A stretch of DNA of 64,000 nucleotides from Gemmatimonadaceae bacterium (GTDB lineage Bacteria > Gemmatimonadota > Gemmatimonadetes > Gemmatimonadales > Gemmatimonadaceae). The position numbers and the translations under genes were made by a program. Positions 46,119-55,063 of this stretch are shown piece after piece. Under the pieces are notes generated by a model. It saw only the letters and a list, made by a program, of their open reading frames with translations, made no database searches and was not told the origin of the DNA. The stretch spans positions 868,001 through 932,000 of the forward strand of contig JADLCY010000001.1 in the NCBI GenBank assembly GCA_020846935.1. Direction: 5' to 3'. Positions within the stretch are counted from its first letter, which is position 1, and every line of letters begins with the position of its first letter.

Positions 46119-47375
46119 CTAACGCCTTGTCGAGTCGGCGCGCGGTCGCCCGCCACCGGGAGACACGCTGCGCGCGCCGGCTCCACCGCCCGTCTCCGCG
46201 GACACCACGTTCACGGTCACGCCGCGACCAAGGGCACCCACGTTCCCCACCACGATGCGGTCGCCGACCGCGAGCCCGGAGAGCACCTGCTGCGCCCCCA
46301 GCTGCTCGTCCGTCACCCCAAGCTCCACCGGGGCGACGTCCACTTTCTCATCCACGATGCGGTAGACGAATGGCTTGTCTCCCGTGGCCGACTGCCGGAC
46401 GGCCGAAATCGGCACCACGATCGTCTTGTCGATCGCCTTCGTCACCACGCGACCCGTCGCGAACGTGTTGCCCTTGAGCTCCCCACGCGGATTCGGTACC
46501 TGCAGGTAGACCGTGATCGTGCGACTCGCCGCATTGATCGTGGGCGCCACCCGGGCCACGCGACCCTCCAGGGCCTGGCCGGCCGCGACAAATCGCACCA
46601 GCTGCCCCGCCTTGAGATCCGCCGCCTGGCGCGCGGGCACGTTGGCGGCCAGCTCCAGCACGTCATTGCGCACGACCGTGAACATCACGGCCCCACGCTG
46701 CACGTGTTCACCGATCTCCACGCTGCGTGCCGACACCACGCCGTTGGTCGGCGCCAGGATGCGCGTATCGTCGAGCGTCCGCGTCACCGCGCGCAGCCGC
46801 GCCTCGGACGCGGCCAGGCGTGCGGTCGACGCGGTCAGGGCCTGCTGCGCCGTCCGCAGGTCGCGCTCGGGGATGGCGCCGGCCTTGTGAAGCTCGGCGG
46901 ACTGTTCCGCATTCCACTGCGCATTGGTGACATCGCTCTTCGCGGCTTCGACATCGGCTTCCGCCGAGGCGCGATCGCCCTCCTGGACCGCGCTCTCGAA
47001 ACGACCCATCACCTGCCCGCGGCTGACGCGGTCGCCCTCACGCACGGACACCGCGACCACATCGCCCTCGACACGGGCGCGCACGGCGATCTCCTCGATC
47101 GGTTTGAGGTCGCCATTGAGAATGATCGCCGCTTCGATCGACCCGAGCGCCACGTTCATCACGTCCGTCGGACCGAGGACCGTCGGCGGGCGACCGCCAC
47201 CCCCGGAACCGCTGCTCCCGCCCGACCCTCCGGGGCCCTTCCCGGCACCAGGGTCGGCCGCCGGCCGTGCGTCCTTCCCGTTGGCAGCGCTTGCCTCAGA
47301 GGCGCGGTTGCACCCGGCCGCAAAGCACAGGAGCGCCAGGACGCTGGTGACGCGCGCGAATTGCGAAGATTGCAT
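46119..47375 (-). CDS. RND efflux periplasmic adaptor (MFP) lipoprotein
   Basis: 418 residues; lipobox LLCFAAGC gives lipidated Cys22, followed by a Gly/Ser-rich linker. The HlyD-like core is visible: NGDLKPIEEIAVRARVEGDV (barrel-sandwich hybrid), the coiled-coil hairpin at about 135-205 (ASAEADVEAAKSDVTNAQ, ASTARLAASEARLRAVTRTL), ILAPTNGVVSARSVEIGEHV, and the beta-barrel/membrane-proximal part. It joins the TolC channel and the RND pump. Its ATG directly abuts the TolC stop, with zero bases between. Confidence 0.94.
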   Translation of the reverse strand: MQSSQFARVTSVLALLCFAAGCNRASEASAANGKDARPAADPGAGKGPGGSGGSSGSGGGGRPPTVLGPTDVMNVALGSIEAAIILNGDLKPIEEIAVRARVEGDVVAVSVREGDRVSRGQVMGRFESAVQEGDRASAEADVEAAKSDVTNAQWNAEQSAELHKAGAIPERDLRTAQQALTASTARLAASEARLRAVTRTLDDTRILAPTNGVVSARSVEIGEHVQRGAVMFTVVRNDVLELAANVPARQAADLKAGQLVRFVAAGQALEGRVARVAPTINAASRTITVYLQVPNPRGELKGNTFATGRVVTKAIDKTIVVPISAVRQSATGDKPFVYRIVDEKVDVAPVELGVTDEQLGAQQVLSGLAVGDRIVVGNVGALGRGVTVNVVSAETGGGAGARSVSPGGGRPRADSTRR

Positions 47376-48797
47376 CTATCGTGAGGTCGAATGGGTGGGG
47401 GGCAGCGGAATCTCCAGCCCCCGGGCGCGCGCCAGGTCGGCAGTCGCCAGGTAGAACTCGGTGGTGGCACGCGCCGCATTCGTGCGCGCGGTCAGCAGGA
47501 GCAACTGCGCGTCGGAAACTTCCAGCTGCGTGGACAAGCCACGTTCAAAACGGAGCGCGGCAATCTTGAACGCCTCCTCCGCCTGTCCGACATTCTGTCG
47601 TTGGGCTTCAAAGGCGGCCTCGGCGCGGCGGAACTCGGCCCACGTGCGCGCGCGGTCGACCGACACCCGCTCACGCTCCTGGTCCAGCTGCAGCTGCGCC
47701 AGCCTGGTCTGCGCCTGCGCCAGGTCGATGTTGCCCTTGGTGCGCAGCCCGTCGAACAGTGGCCACGCGACCTGCACACCGAAGTTGCGATCGGCAAACC
47801 AGCCGTTGTTCTGGCAAGCCCGTGTCGGTGCGGGTTGTCCCGGCGCTGTCGGCGCGCAGAACGCAAGCGAGGTTCGACCCCACACCGTGGGAAATCCGTT
47901 GCTGGACGGTAGCGCCGTATAGCCGGTCTGGAAGAACGTGGTGATGGTCGGCATGAGGTCCGCGCGCGCGACGCGCACACCTTCGCGACGCGCATTGAGC
48001 GTCGACAGCGCCGCGCGTTCAGACGCGCGGACCGGATCGTTGCCGGAATCGGCCACGGCCATGGAGCGCGGTCCGTCCAGACCTGCCGAATCGAGCTGGC
48101 TGATGAGCACGAGCGGCTGGCTCGCCGGCACATTGAGCACGCGCCGAACCTCGATCTCCGCCAGTTCCGCCGCATTCTTCGCCTGGAGCAGCTGCGGCTC
48201 CAGGTTGGTACGCTCGACCCGAGCCCGCAACACGTCGAACCGTGAGGCGCGCCCGGCGGCTTCGAGGCGTTCGACCAGCGCCAACCGCTCTGCGGCCAAC
48301 TCCACGTTGCGCTGCTGGATCGCGAGCAGTTCGCGGGAGAGCTGCGTGTTGAGATAGGCGCGCTGCACGTCGACGGCGATCACCGCTTGGGTCTCCGCGC
48401 GAGAGAGCCGCGCGGCGGCCCGCACGTCACCCGCCGCGCGCGATCCGGCAAACACGCGGCCGCCCTGAAAGAGCACCTGCGAGATGTTGATGTTGCCCGA
48501 GTAGTTGTAGTTCTGGCCAAAGATCGACTGGCCCACGATCTCGGCGCGCGCATTGCGCAGCACCTGCGAATACGACGACGCGAGACGCATCTGCGGGAGT
48601 CCCGCCGCGCGCGCCGTCATGACCTGGGCATCGCTGACTTCGACCTGTGCCGCGGCCACTCGCGCTTCGTCGCTTTCGCGCACGGCGCGCTGCACGGCGT
48701 CTTCTATGGAAAGGCGCAGCGAATCCTGGCGCTGTGCATCGAGCGATCCGGCGGAGACCAGTAAAGCGGCCCCGACGAGAAAAAGGGTCCTCAGCAT
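47376..48797 (-). CDS. TolC-family outer-membrane efflux channel
   Basis: 473 residues from ATG 48797, where a signal peptide begins (TLFLVGAALLVSAGSLDAQ); an upstream start at 48848 would add 17 unlikely residues. Two OEP repeats: the first with SIEDAVQRAVRESDEARVAA and YSQVLRNARAEI, the second with VAWPLFDGLRTKGNIDLAQ and LQLDQERERVSVDRARTWAE, plus LSTQLEVSDAQLLLLTART. First gene of the leftward tripartite efflux operon (TolC, adaptor, pump). No local regulator is adjacent; the response-regulator cluster begins 250 bases further upstream. Confidence 0.94.
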   Translation of the reverse strand: MLRTLFLVGAALLVSAGSLDAQRQDSLRLSIEDAVQRAVRESDEARVAAAQVEVSDAQVMTARAAGLPQMRLASSYSQVLRNARAEIVGQSIFGQNYNYSGNINISQVLFQGGRVFAGSRAAGDVRAAARLSRAETQAVIAVDVQRAYLNTQLSRELLAIQQRNVELAAERLALVERLEAAGRASRFDVLRARVERTNLEPQLLQAKNAAELAEIEVRRVLNVPASQPLVLISQLDSAGLDGPRSMAVADSGNDPVRASERAALSTLNARREGVRVARADLMPTITTFFQTGYTALPSSNGFPTVWGRTSLAFCAPTAPGQPAPTRACQNNGWFADRNFGVQVAWPLFDGLRTKGNIDLAQAQTRLAQLQLDQERERVSVDRARTWAEFRRAEAAFEAQRQNVGQAEEAFKIAALRFERGLSTQLEVSDAQLLLLTARTNAARATTEFYLATADLARARGLEIPLPPTHSTSR

Positions 48798-49050
48798 GTT
48801 CGAATGTACGTGCGACGGAGTCATGACGTTCGCCGGAACCGCACCCACGCGGGAGGGAGGGAGCGAGGCGATCCCTGGGCGGAAAGGCGCTGGACGGCTG
48901 AGCCCAGCCGATGTCCAAGTGGTACGCGCAACCCGTTGCCAGTGCTGGAGTTGGCTCCAGATGACCTGCAGCGGTGTCCCGAACGGGAATGGCTGAAAAG
49001 CGTTGGACGACGCGGGACCGCGGATCGTTAAGAAATTGTCGCCAGGGGCC

Positions 49051-49506
49051 CTATCGGCCTTGACTCAGCTCGGCGAGCAGGACTCGGAGGCCAGCCATGT
49101 CGAGGGGTTTCACGACGTGTCGGTCAAAGCCCGCCGCGATGGCGCGCGCCCTGTCTTCCTCCCGCCCCCACCCGGTCATCGCCACCAGAACCACGGTGCG
49201 CCCCCACGACTCGGCGCGGGCCCGCGATGCTGCTTCATAGCCGGACATTCCCGGCATGCCCACATCCATCAACACAACGTCGGGCAACCACGCCTGCATG
49301 CACGCGAGCGCCTCTGCCCCCGACACGGCGGATTGCACCTGATGACCCAGGAACTGCACAGTCATGGAGAGACTCTCCACCAGGTCGGCGCTGTCGTCCA
49401 CCACCAGTACCCGCAACGTGTCCGGAGTCGGTGTGGGTGTTGCACTCGGTGTGACCGCCGGCGCACGGTCCGCGGCCCCGTGCGCCGGCTCGCGCGCGCC
49501 TGTCAC
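49051..49506 (-). CDS. Single-domain response regulator (CheY-like)
   Basis: 151 residues from a GTG at 49506 with AAGGAGA five bases upstream; a longer frame reaching an upstream start at 49581 lacks a site. A Thr/Pro-rich N-terminal tail of about 30 residues precedes the receiver: LRVLVVDDSADLVE (Asp pair 37-38), PDVVLMDVGMPGMSG (phospho-Asp81), VAMTGWG (Thr) and VKPLD (Lys). No output domain. It is divergent from the histidine kinase at 49849, which may phosphorylate it. Confidence 0.87.
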   Translation of the reverse strand: MTGAREPAHGAADRAPAVTPSATPTPTPDTLRVLVVDDSADLVESLSMTVQFLGHQVQSAVSGAEALACMQAWLPDVVLMDVGMPGMSGYEAASRARAESWGRTVVLVAMTGWGREEDRARAIAAGFDRHVVKPLDMAGLRVLLAELSQGR

Positions 49507-49848
49507 GTTGTCTCCTTCGCTGGGCACCCGCGGCCTTCCTCGGTGAACGGTGGTAAGCTCTCGTCGAACATTCGCAGCCACATCTTAACGCAACGATGAG
49601 CGAAACCGATGCATGAAGGTACTGCCGAGCACACGCTCATCAGTGGATACCTCGGATCAGCCGCGCCGTTGCGATGCCTGCATGCCGAGCGCAGCTTGAG
49701 GTCGCCAACACGCGGTCATGCCCGCATGGGATATGCGAAGTGTGGCCTCACGGCCTATGGAGTCCGGGACGGACAGCGGTAGAGTCCAACGGGAACAGCG
49801 CCACCCGCAGGCCGCCGGTGCCTCGAGGCATTGGCGGCGGCCTCGACC
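49507..49848. other. Intergenic region between divergent signalling genes
   Basis: 342 bases between the single-domain regulator (-) and the histidine kinase (+). It should contain both promoters. I see no gene, RNA or strong hairpin in it. Confidence 0.5.
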
Positions 49849-50943
49849 ATGCTCCTCGCTCGTCAGGCACCATCGTCAGCAGCCATGGCCATAGATCACG
49901 TGGACCGCGTCGACCTTTCGGGCGACGAGGAGCAGTACCACCTGCAGCGCCTGCAACAGATGGCGATGCTGGGAACGCTTGCGGCCGGGCTTGGGCACGA
50001 CCTGCGCAATCTGGTCATGCCGGTTCTCCTTCGCCTCGACGTCCTGGCGGCGTCGCCTGACCTCAGCGAGCAGGCGCGCGCCGATCTCGCGGGGATCCGC
50101 GTGAGCATTGCGCATCTCCAGCGACTGGCAAACGGCCTTCGCCTGTTGGCTGCGGATTCGACACCCGGACGCAATGAAGCGCGAACGACGCGCCTCGCCG
50201 ACTGGTGGGGCGACGTGAGGCCGCTGATCGCGGACGCACTCACGACCGAGACTCGACTCGTGGTGGACGTGCCGAGCAACCTTCCCGCGGTGGCCATCCC
50301 GCCGGGAACGCTCGCGCAGGTGATGATCAACCTCGTGCTCAACGCCCGTCGCGCCACCGAAGCCACGTCGAGCCCAGTGTTCTCCATCGCGGCGAAGGCG
50401 AGCCAGGGCGTGGTGTGCGTGGAGGTCCGTGACAACGGCAGGGGCATGGACGCCGAAACGCGCCGGCGATGCTTCGAGCCGTTCTTCACGACCCGTCCCC
50501 GTGAGTTTGCCACCGGGCTCGGGCTCTCCACATCGCGCGCGTTGCTGCAGCGCTTCGGTGGAGATCTCACGGTGGCGTCGTCCGACGAGTCGGGGACGGC
50601 GTTCGTGCTGAAGCTGCCGGTGCAGTCGTCCAACGAGGGCGATGCAGATGGGGCACGCAGTCCGCTGACCGTACACCTGATGTTGCGCGATCCGCGTCAA
50701 CGGACCCTCGTGCGCCGCATCCTGGGTCAGCGAGGAATGCTGCCATGGACGCCCGACAGCGGCCGGGCGCCGGTCGTCGTCGTATGCGACGGCGATGCGC
50801 TGCCCTCGGTGCTGGAGGCACATCGGGCGGAGCCGGGCGTCCGCATCATCGCAATCGGCCAGGCGCCCGATCAACCCGTGCATGGTGTCGTCACGTGGAT
50901 CCAGCCGTCGTCGATCTCCCGCCTGGGCGACGCGCTGCCGTGA
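49849..50943 (+). CDS. Histidine kinase with degenerate C-terminal receiver
   Basis: 364 residues from ATG 49849 (TTG 49831 and ATG 49885 are also in frame; none has a strong ribosome site). It has no transmembrane segment. The dimerisation/phosphoacceptor motif is GLGHDLRN (His50). The ATPase shows VMINLVLNARRATE (N box), RDNGRGMDAE (G1), CFEPFFTTRP (F) and GLGLSTSRALLQRFGG (G2). After about residue 265 comes a receiver-like fold (LTVHLMLRDPRQRTLVRRIL, APVVVVCDGDALP, VRIIAIG, VVTWIQP) that keeps Asp residues but lacks the conserved Lys. It lies 37 bases upstream of a response regulator gene. Confidence 0.87.
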   Translation: MLLARQAPSSAAMAIDHVDRVDLSGDEEQYHLQRLQQMAMLGTLAAGLGHDLRNLVMPVLLRLDVLAASPDLSEQARADLAGIRVSIAHLQRLANGLRLLAADSTPGRNEARTTRLADWWGDVRPLIADALTTETRLVVDVPSNLPAVAIPPGTLAQVMINLVLNARRATEATSSPVFSIAAKASQGVVCVEVRDNGRGMDAETRRRCFEPFFTTRPREFATGLGLSTSRALLQRFGGDLTVASSDESGTAFVLKLPVQSSNEGDADGARSPLTVHLMLRDPRQRTLVRRILGQRGMLPWTPDSGRAPVVVVCDGDALPSVLEAHRAEPGVRIIAIGQAPDQPVHGVVTWIQPSSISRLGDALP

Positions 50944-50980
50944 AACACGGCAACCGCTGGCCCGACGTGAGGCGGCCGAG

Positions 50981-51388
50981 ATGCTGACGCCGAGTTCGTT
51001 CACGGTCATGTGTATCGACGACAACGTGATGCTCGTCGACGCACTCGAGCGACGCCTGACGATGGAGCCCCACTGCCTGGCGTTCCATCGCGTGGAGTCG
51101 TTCGCCGACGCCGTTGATGTTGCGGTGCGCGTTCAGCCCACGGTGGTGCTGCTGGACATCGACCTTCCGGGCGGCGTTGATGCCGTGGCGCTGCTCCTGG
51201 AGTTTGTCCGCCGTACGCCGGAGTCCCGCGTCATCGTGTTCACCGGCTATCCGGACGACGAGCTGGTGACGCGCACCATGGAGCTGGGCGCCTGGGGTTT
51301 CGTGTCCAAGGGCGTTCCCGCTGACCGCCTCATGGCCTCGATCCGACGCGTGGTGGATGGCGAGGCCGTGATCGAGGTGGAGGCGTAG
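50981..51388 (+). CDS. Response regulator receiver protein
   Basis: 135 residues from ATG 50981. FTVMCIDDNVMLVDALERRL gives the acidic pair Asp13-Asp14, VVLLDIDLPGGVDA the phospho-Asp59, VIVFTGYP the Thr and GFVSKGVPADRL the Lys. There is no output domain; the C-terminal helix ends VDGEAVIEVEA. Co-directional with the histidine kinase and probably its cognate partner. It resembles the receiver half of NarL-type regulators. Confidence 0.88.
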   Translation: MLTPSSFTVMCIDDNVMLVDALERRLTMEPHCLAFHRVESFADAVDVAVRVQPTVVLLDIDLPGGVDAVALLLEFVRRTPESRVIVFTGYPDDELVTRTMELGAWGFVSKGVPADRLMASIRRVVDGEAVIEVEA

Positions 51389-51405
51389 CGCGGACAGCCC
51401 GTCGT

Positions 51406-52035
51406 TCAGAGCGCGCGGACGAGCCCTCGCTTGATCGCGATCGTGATCGCCTGCGTGCGGTCGCGCGCGGCGAGCTTCTGGAGGATTGCCTTCACATGCG
51501 CCTTGACTGTGCCTTCACTGATGTAGAGTGCGTTGGCGATCTCGAGGTTGGACTTGCCCTCCGCGAGACACCTGAGCACGTCGGCCTGCCGCGGCGTGAG
51601 GGCGTCGGTGGCCATATGGTCGGCCAGCTTGGCGGCGATCTCCGGCGGAATGGCCTTGCGGCCGGCGTGCACGGCGCGGATCGTCTCAATCAGCGTCGCG
51701 GAGTCGACGTCCTTGAGCAGGTAGCTCGCCGCCCCCGCGCGCAGCCCACGAAAGATTTCCTCGTCCGTATCGTACGTCGTGAGCAGGATCACGCGCGCAT
51801 TGGCCGTGACGGCCCGCATGGCCTGCGTAATTTCCACGCCATCCATCGGGCTCATGCGCAGGTCCACGATCGACACGTCGGGCGAGTGCTCGTTGAACAA
51901 CTGCAGCGCCGAGGATCCGTCGCCCGCCTGGCCAACGACAATCATGCCGCCACGAGCCGTGAGTACGGCGGCGAGCCCCTCACGCATGATGGCATGGTCG
52001 TCGACGAGCAGCACACGAATCGGGGTATCAGTCAT
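51406..52035 (-). CDS. NarL/FixJ-type response regulator with LuxR DNA-binding domain
   Basis: 209 residues from ATG 52035; the open frame to 52287 is not used. Receiver: IRVLLVDDHAIMREGL, DVSIVDLRMSPMDG (phospho-Asp58), VILLTTYDTDEE and ASYLLKDVDSATL (Lys). LuxR helix-turn-helix at about 147-205: LTPRQADVLRCLAEGKSNLE then IANALYISEGTVKAHVKAIL. It should bind DNA and control transcription after phosphorylation. It is convergent with the preceding regulator gene and divergent from the kinase-like gene at 52126. Confidence 0.94.
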   Translation of the reverse strand: MTDTPIRVLLVDDHAIMREGLAAVLTARGGMIVVGQAGDGSSALQLFNEHSPDVSIVDLRMSPMDGVEITQAMRAVTANARVILLTTYDTDEEIFRGLRAGAASYLLKDVDSATLIETIRAVHAGRKAIPPEIAAKLADHMATDALTPRQADVLRCLAEGKSNLEIANALYISEGTVKAHVKAILQKLAARDRTQAITIAIKRGLVRAL

Positions 52036-52125
52036 GAACGGTCCAGCACGGTCGAGGTGTAGCGGACACGGCACCATGACGCAGCGCCGTCCTTCAGCGG
52101 GCGCTCTCTCGCCCACTGAGTCCAC

Positions 52126-52767
52126 ATGATAGCACGCGAGCATGCGAATGTCCCCGACCCTTCCGAGACCGAAGGTGCGCTGCTCGGGGATCTCATAGGG
52201 TCTGCGGCACACGACCTCGGCGGCATCGCCGCAGCCCTCGCGCTGCGTGTGGACGCGCTCGGCACCACAGTGTCTGCGGAGGATCACCGCGGACTGGTGT
52301 CGATCGCTGCGGAAGCCCGGACCCTCGCTCGACAGTTGCGGCAGCTCCGCGCGCCTCGAGGTGAAGAACAGCTCGCGCCCGACAGCGCGACGACGTTCGC
52401 AAGGTGGTGGCCCCTCATCGAGCGCTTTGGCCGCGCCGTTGCTGGCAGAGGCATCGCGCTCGACGCTCGGATGGATGACACACCGATCACGGCACAGCAG
52501 TCACACGCACTGACCTTCGCGACCCTTGCCCTGCTCCGCGCTCCGCGTGACCGGGGCCTCGCAGCGGGAGCGACGGTGCATATCGTCTCGAAATCGCACG
52601 GCGGACAACCGGCGCTGTGCCTGACCGCGCGCTCGGCTGACGGTACGACGATTCCGATGACCGCCGACGATGGTCCGTGGACGCGGTATGCGTCGCACGC
52701 TGCCGCGCGCGGCGGCATTGACCTTCGCTTCACTGATGGCGCGGCCACGCTCGTGGCGAACGCCTGA
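52126..52767 (+). CDS. Degenerate histidine-kinase-like protein (phosphoacceptor domain, no ATP site)
   Basis: 213 residues from ATG 52126. SAAHDLGGIAAALALRVDAL (His29) resembles the phosphoacceptor helix of the kinase at 49849 (GLGHDLRNLVMPVLLRLDVL), and later ARWWPLIERFGRAVAGRGI parallels its LADWWGDVRPLI. However, the N, G1, F and G2 boxes of the ATPase are absent, with only strands such as ATVHIVSKSHGGQPALCLTA and IDLRFTDGAATLVAN left. It may be a phosphotransfer protein (ChpT-like) or a decayed kinase. Divergent from the LuxR-type regulator, 90 bases away. Confidence 0.65.
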   Translation: MIAREHANVPDPSETEGALLGDLIGSAAHDLGGIAAALALRVDALGTTVSAEDHRGLVSIAAEARTLARQLRQLRAPRGEEQLAPDSATTFARWWPLIERFGRAVAGRGIALDARMDDTPITAQQSHALTFATLALLRAPRDRGLAAGATVHIVSKSHGGQPALCLTARSADGTTIPMTADDGPWTRYASHAAARGGIDLRFTDGAATLVANA

Positions 52768-52900
52768 GTATCGCGGGCGGACGACAATCCGCAAACTACC
52801 AGCGGTACTTCGGACCACTCCTGCCAGCGGCGCCGCGTTGTCATTGTGCTCGCAGTACCCGCGCGAAGCGCGCCACCCGTGGGCCTCCACTGTCGAACCT

Positions 52901-54937
52901 CTACTGCACCACACCCTGGAACAACGCGACGAGCTTTCGCACATCCGGGACGATCACCACGCGGAGCAGCCCCTGCGGCGCATCGTAGAGCTTGAGATCT
53001 GCGTTCGCGTTCGCGATCCACACGGAGTCTGGCCGCGTCCCCGCGCGGGCGTGCCGCAGCGCCTCGAGGCCGATCGCTGATGTACGCTCGAGCGCGCGCG
53101 TGACCGGCACCGCGTCGCCGATCTCCGTGGCGCGCTGCGCCAGTGAATCGACGCGCGGCGCCAGCTCGCGCCACCGCGAGAAGAGCGTGACCAGCGAATC
53201 GTAAGCCGCGCTGTCGTCGGCATTGACCACGAAGCGACGCACAAGACGCTCGGTTAGCCAGCGCGCCGGAGGATCGGGGCGCGCCGCGTCGACGAGCCGC
53301 GTCAGCGGCTGCAGCTGGTTGGTGGACTTTCCGTTCAACCGCTGCGCAAAGAACGGCGGCTGCACCACGGTGAGCAACGTGTCGAGCACGCTCAGTTCGC
53401 CGACGGGGTAAAACTTGCGCAGCATGCGCTCCGAGTGCGACAACACGCGGATCCCCGAACCCTCCAGCCGGTTCGCCAGGATGTCGAGCCGGCGGTACAT
53501 GTCAGCCACGTCGGTGACTTCGCCCGGCGACCACAAACGCTCGGCAACAGCACCAAGCCGCGGCCAGAGGCGCGAGTCGGTCGTCTCGTATGAGACGAAC
53601 TCCGACCACATGCAGGCTTCGCCGCCGAGGACGAGCTGCTGCTCCTGCGGGGAAAGGTCGGTCGTACGCGGGACCGGATCGGCCAGGTAGAAGTCCGTCG
53701 CCGGCTTGATGTGGTCGAGGTAGTAGGGCGCCGAGAGGATACTGGTGAACCCGGCCTTCGCCGCATCGCGCAGATAGTTCGTGCCGCGCCACGACTGCAC
53801 CACCGTCTGTTTTGGCAGGCGCGGGTTGAGGATCTCGTCCCAGCCGATCATGCGCCGATGATACTTCGCGAGAATGGTCGTCAGGCGACGGTTGAAGTAC
53901 GCCTGCAGTTCCTCGTTGTTGCGGAACCCGCGGCGGCGACGCCAGGCGACGATGCGGCGATTCGCGTTCCAGTGCTTGTCCTCCACCTCGTCGCCACCGA
54001 TGTGCCAGTACGCGTCGGGAAAGATCCGCACCATCTCGCCGATGAAGCGATCGATGAATCCGTAGACCTCCTCGCGCGTCGGATCGAAGATCGCGTCGGC
54101 GCCGCCCCACTCCCGTCGAATGCTGATGGGCCCCGGTCGTGTGGTGTATTGCGGGTAGCCCACGAACCACGCGGTGGAGTGGCCCGGCATGTCGAACTCG
54201 GGCACCACCCGGATGCCACGATCTCGCGCATACGCCACCACGTCACGCAACTGCTCCTGCGTGTAGTACTCCCCGTCGCTTCCGAGCTGGTGGAGCTTCG
54301 GAAACCGCTTGCTCTCGACGCGAAAGCCCTGGTCTTCGCTCAGGTGCCAGTGGAGTACGTTGAGCTTGACCATCGCCATGCCATCGAGCGTCTTCTTGAC
54401 CTGCTCCACGGGCATGAAGTGGCGCCCGACGTCGACGAGGAGTCCGCGCCAGGGAAAGCGCGGCCGATCGTCGATGGTGACGGCGGGCAGGTAGTGAGTG
54501 GTGGCATCGCTCGTCACCAGCTGCAGCAGCGTTTCGATGCCGCGCATCGCGCCGACCACGGTCGCCGCGCGCAGCGTGACCCCGCTGCTGGCCACCTCGA
54601 GACGGTACGACTCATCTTCCTCGACGCCTTGAACGGGCATGCCCGCGCCGACAACCTCGATCCGCCACGCGGCATGGCTCGAATCGCGGACCGGCCGCGT
54701 GGCGAGCGGGATGGTCACGCGCTCCTGCAACCGACGCATCCCACGCGTCACCGCGCGGGCCAGGCGATCATTGCTGAAGCGGGTGATCGCCGCGGTGAAC
54801 GTGCTGTCGATCACCAGCCATCCCTCCCCCGGCTGCACCGAAGTGGGAACGGGCATCAGGGTGCCGAGCTGTGCGCGCGCTACCGAGGGCGCGGACAGCA
54901 GGAGAAGGGCCGCGAGGCCTGAGGCGAGGTGGCGCAT
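52901..54937 (-). CDS. Secreted beta-N-acetylhexosaminidase (GH20)
   Basis: 678 residues from ATG 54937, where a signal peptide begins (ASGLAALLLLSAPSVARAQ). The open frame continues for another 500 residues upstream but that part is antisense to the symporter gene and is rejected. GH20 features: N-terminal GH20b domain (ESYRLEVASSGVTLRAATVV), RGLLVDVGRHFMPVEQVKKT, LNVLHWHLSEDQGFRVE, PEFDMPGHSTAWF and the catalytic pair in HIGGDEVED (Asp316-Glu317), then VQSWRG and GGEACMWSEFV. It removes terminal GlcNAc/GalNAc. Divergent from a sugar symporter-like gene. Confidence 0.95.
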   Translation of the reverse strand: MRHLASGLAALLLLSAPSVARAQLGTLMPVPTSVQPGEGWLVIDSTFTAAITRFSNDRLARAVTRGMRRLQERVTIPLATRPVRDSSHAAWRIEVVGAGMPVQGVEEDESYRLEVASSGVTLRAATVVGAMRGIETLLQLVTSDATTHYLPAVTIDDRPRFPWRGLLVDVGRHFMPVEQVKKTLDGMAMVKLNVLHWHLSEDQGFRVESKRFPKLHQLGSDGEYYTQEQLRDVVAYARDRGIRVVPEFDMPGHSTAWFVGYPQYTTRPGPISIRREWGGADAIFDPTREEVYGFIDRFIGEMVRIFPDAYWHIGGDEVEDKHWNANRRIVAWRRRRGFRNNEELQAYFNRRLTTILAKYHRRMIGWDEILNPRLPKQTVVQSWRGTNYLRDAAKAGFTSILSAPYYLDHIKPATDFYLADPVPRTTDLSPQEQQLVLGGEACMWSEFVSYETTDSRLWPRLGAVAERLWSPGEVTDVADMYRRLDILANRLEGSGIRVLSHSERMLRKFYPVGELSVLDTLLTVVQPPFFAQRLNGKSTNQLQPLTRLVDAARPDPPARWLTERLVRRFVVNADDSAAYDSLVTLFSRWRELAPRVDSLAQRATEIGDAVPVTRALERTSAIGLEALRHARAGTRPDSVWIANANADLKLYDAPQGLLRVVIVPDVRKLVALFQGVVQ

Positions 54938-55063
54938 GCGGTGAATGTGCGCCTGGCCTGGCCGGCCTTCCAGCCCGGGCATGGCGAGCCTCGGCCTGAC
55001 CGGCGATCTTCTGGCGCGTTCTCGCCCGTCACCGCTCGTCTCGCCACTCGCCCACTCGCTCGC

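Noticed and set aside
43955-46477. 840-residue open frame on the plus strand opposite the RND pump
   Set aside because: Rich in Arg, His and Asp, with no domain, and fully antisense to a well-supported RND gene; typical of high-G+C shadow frames.
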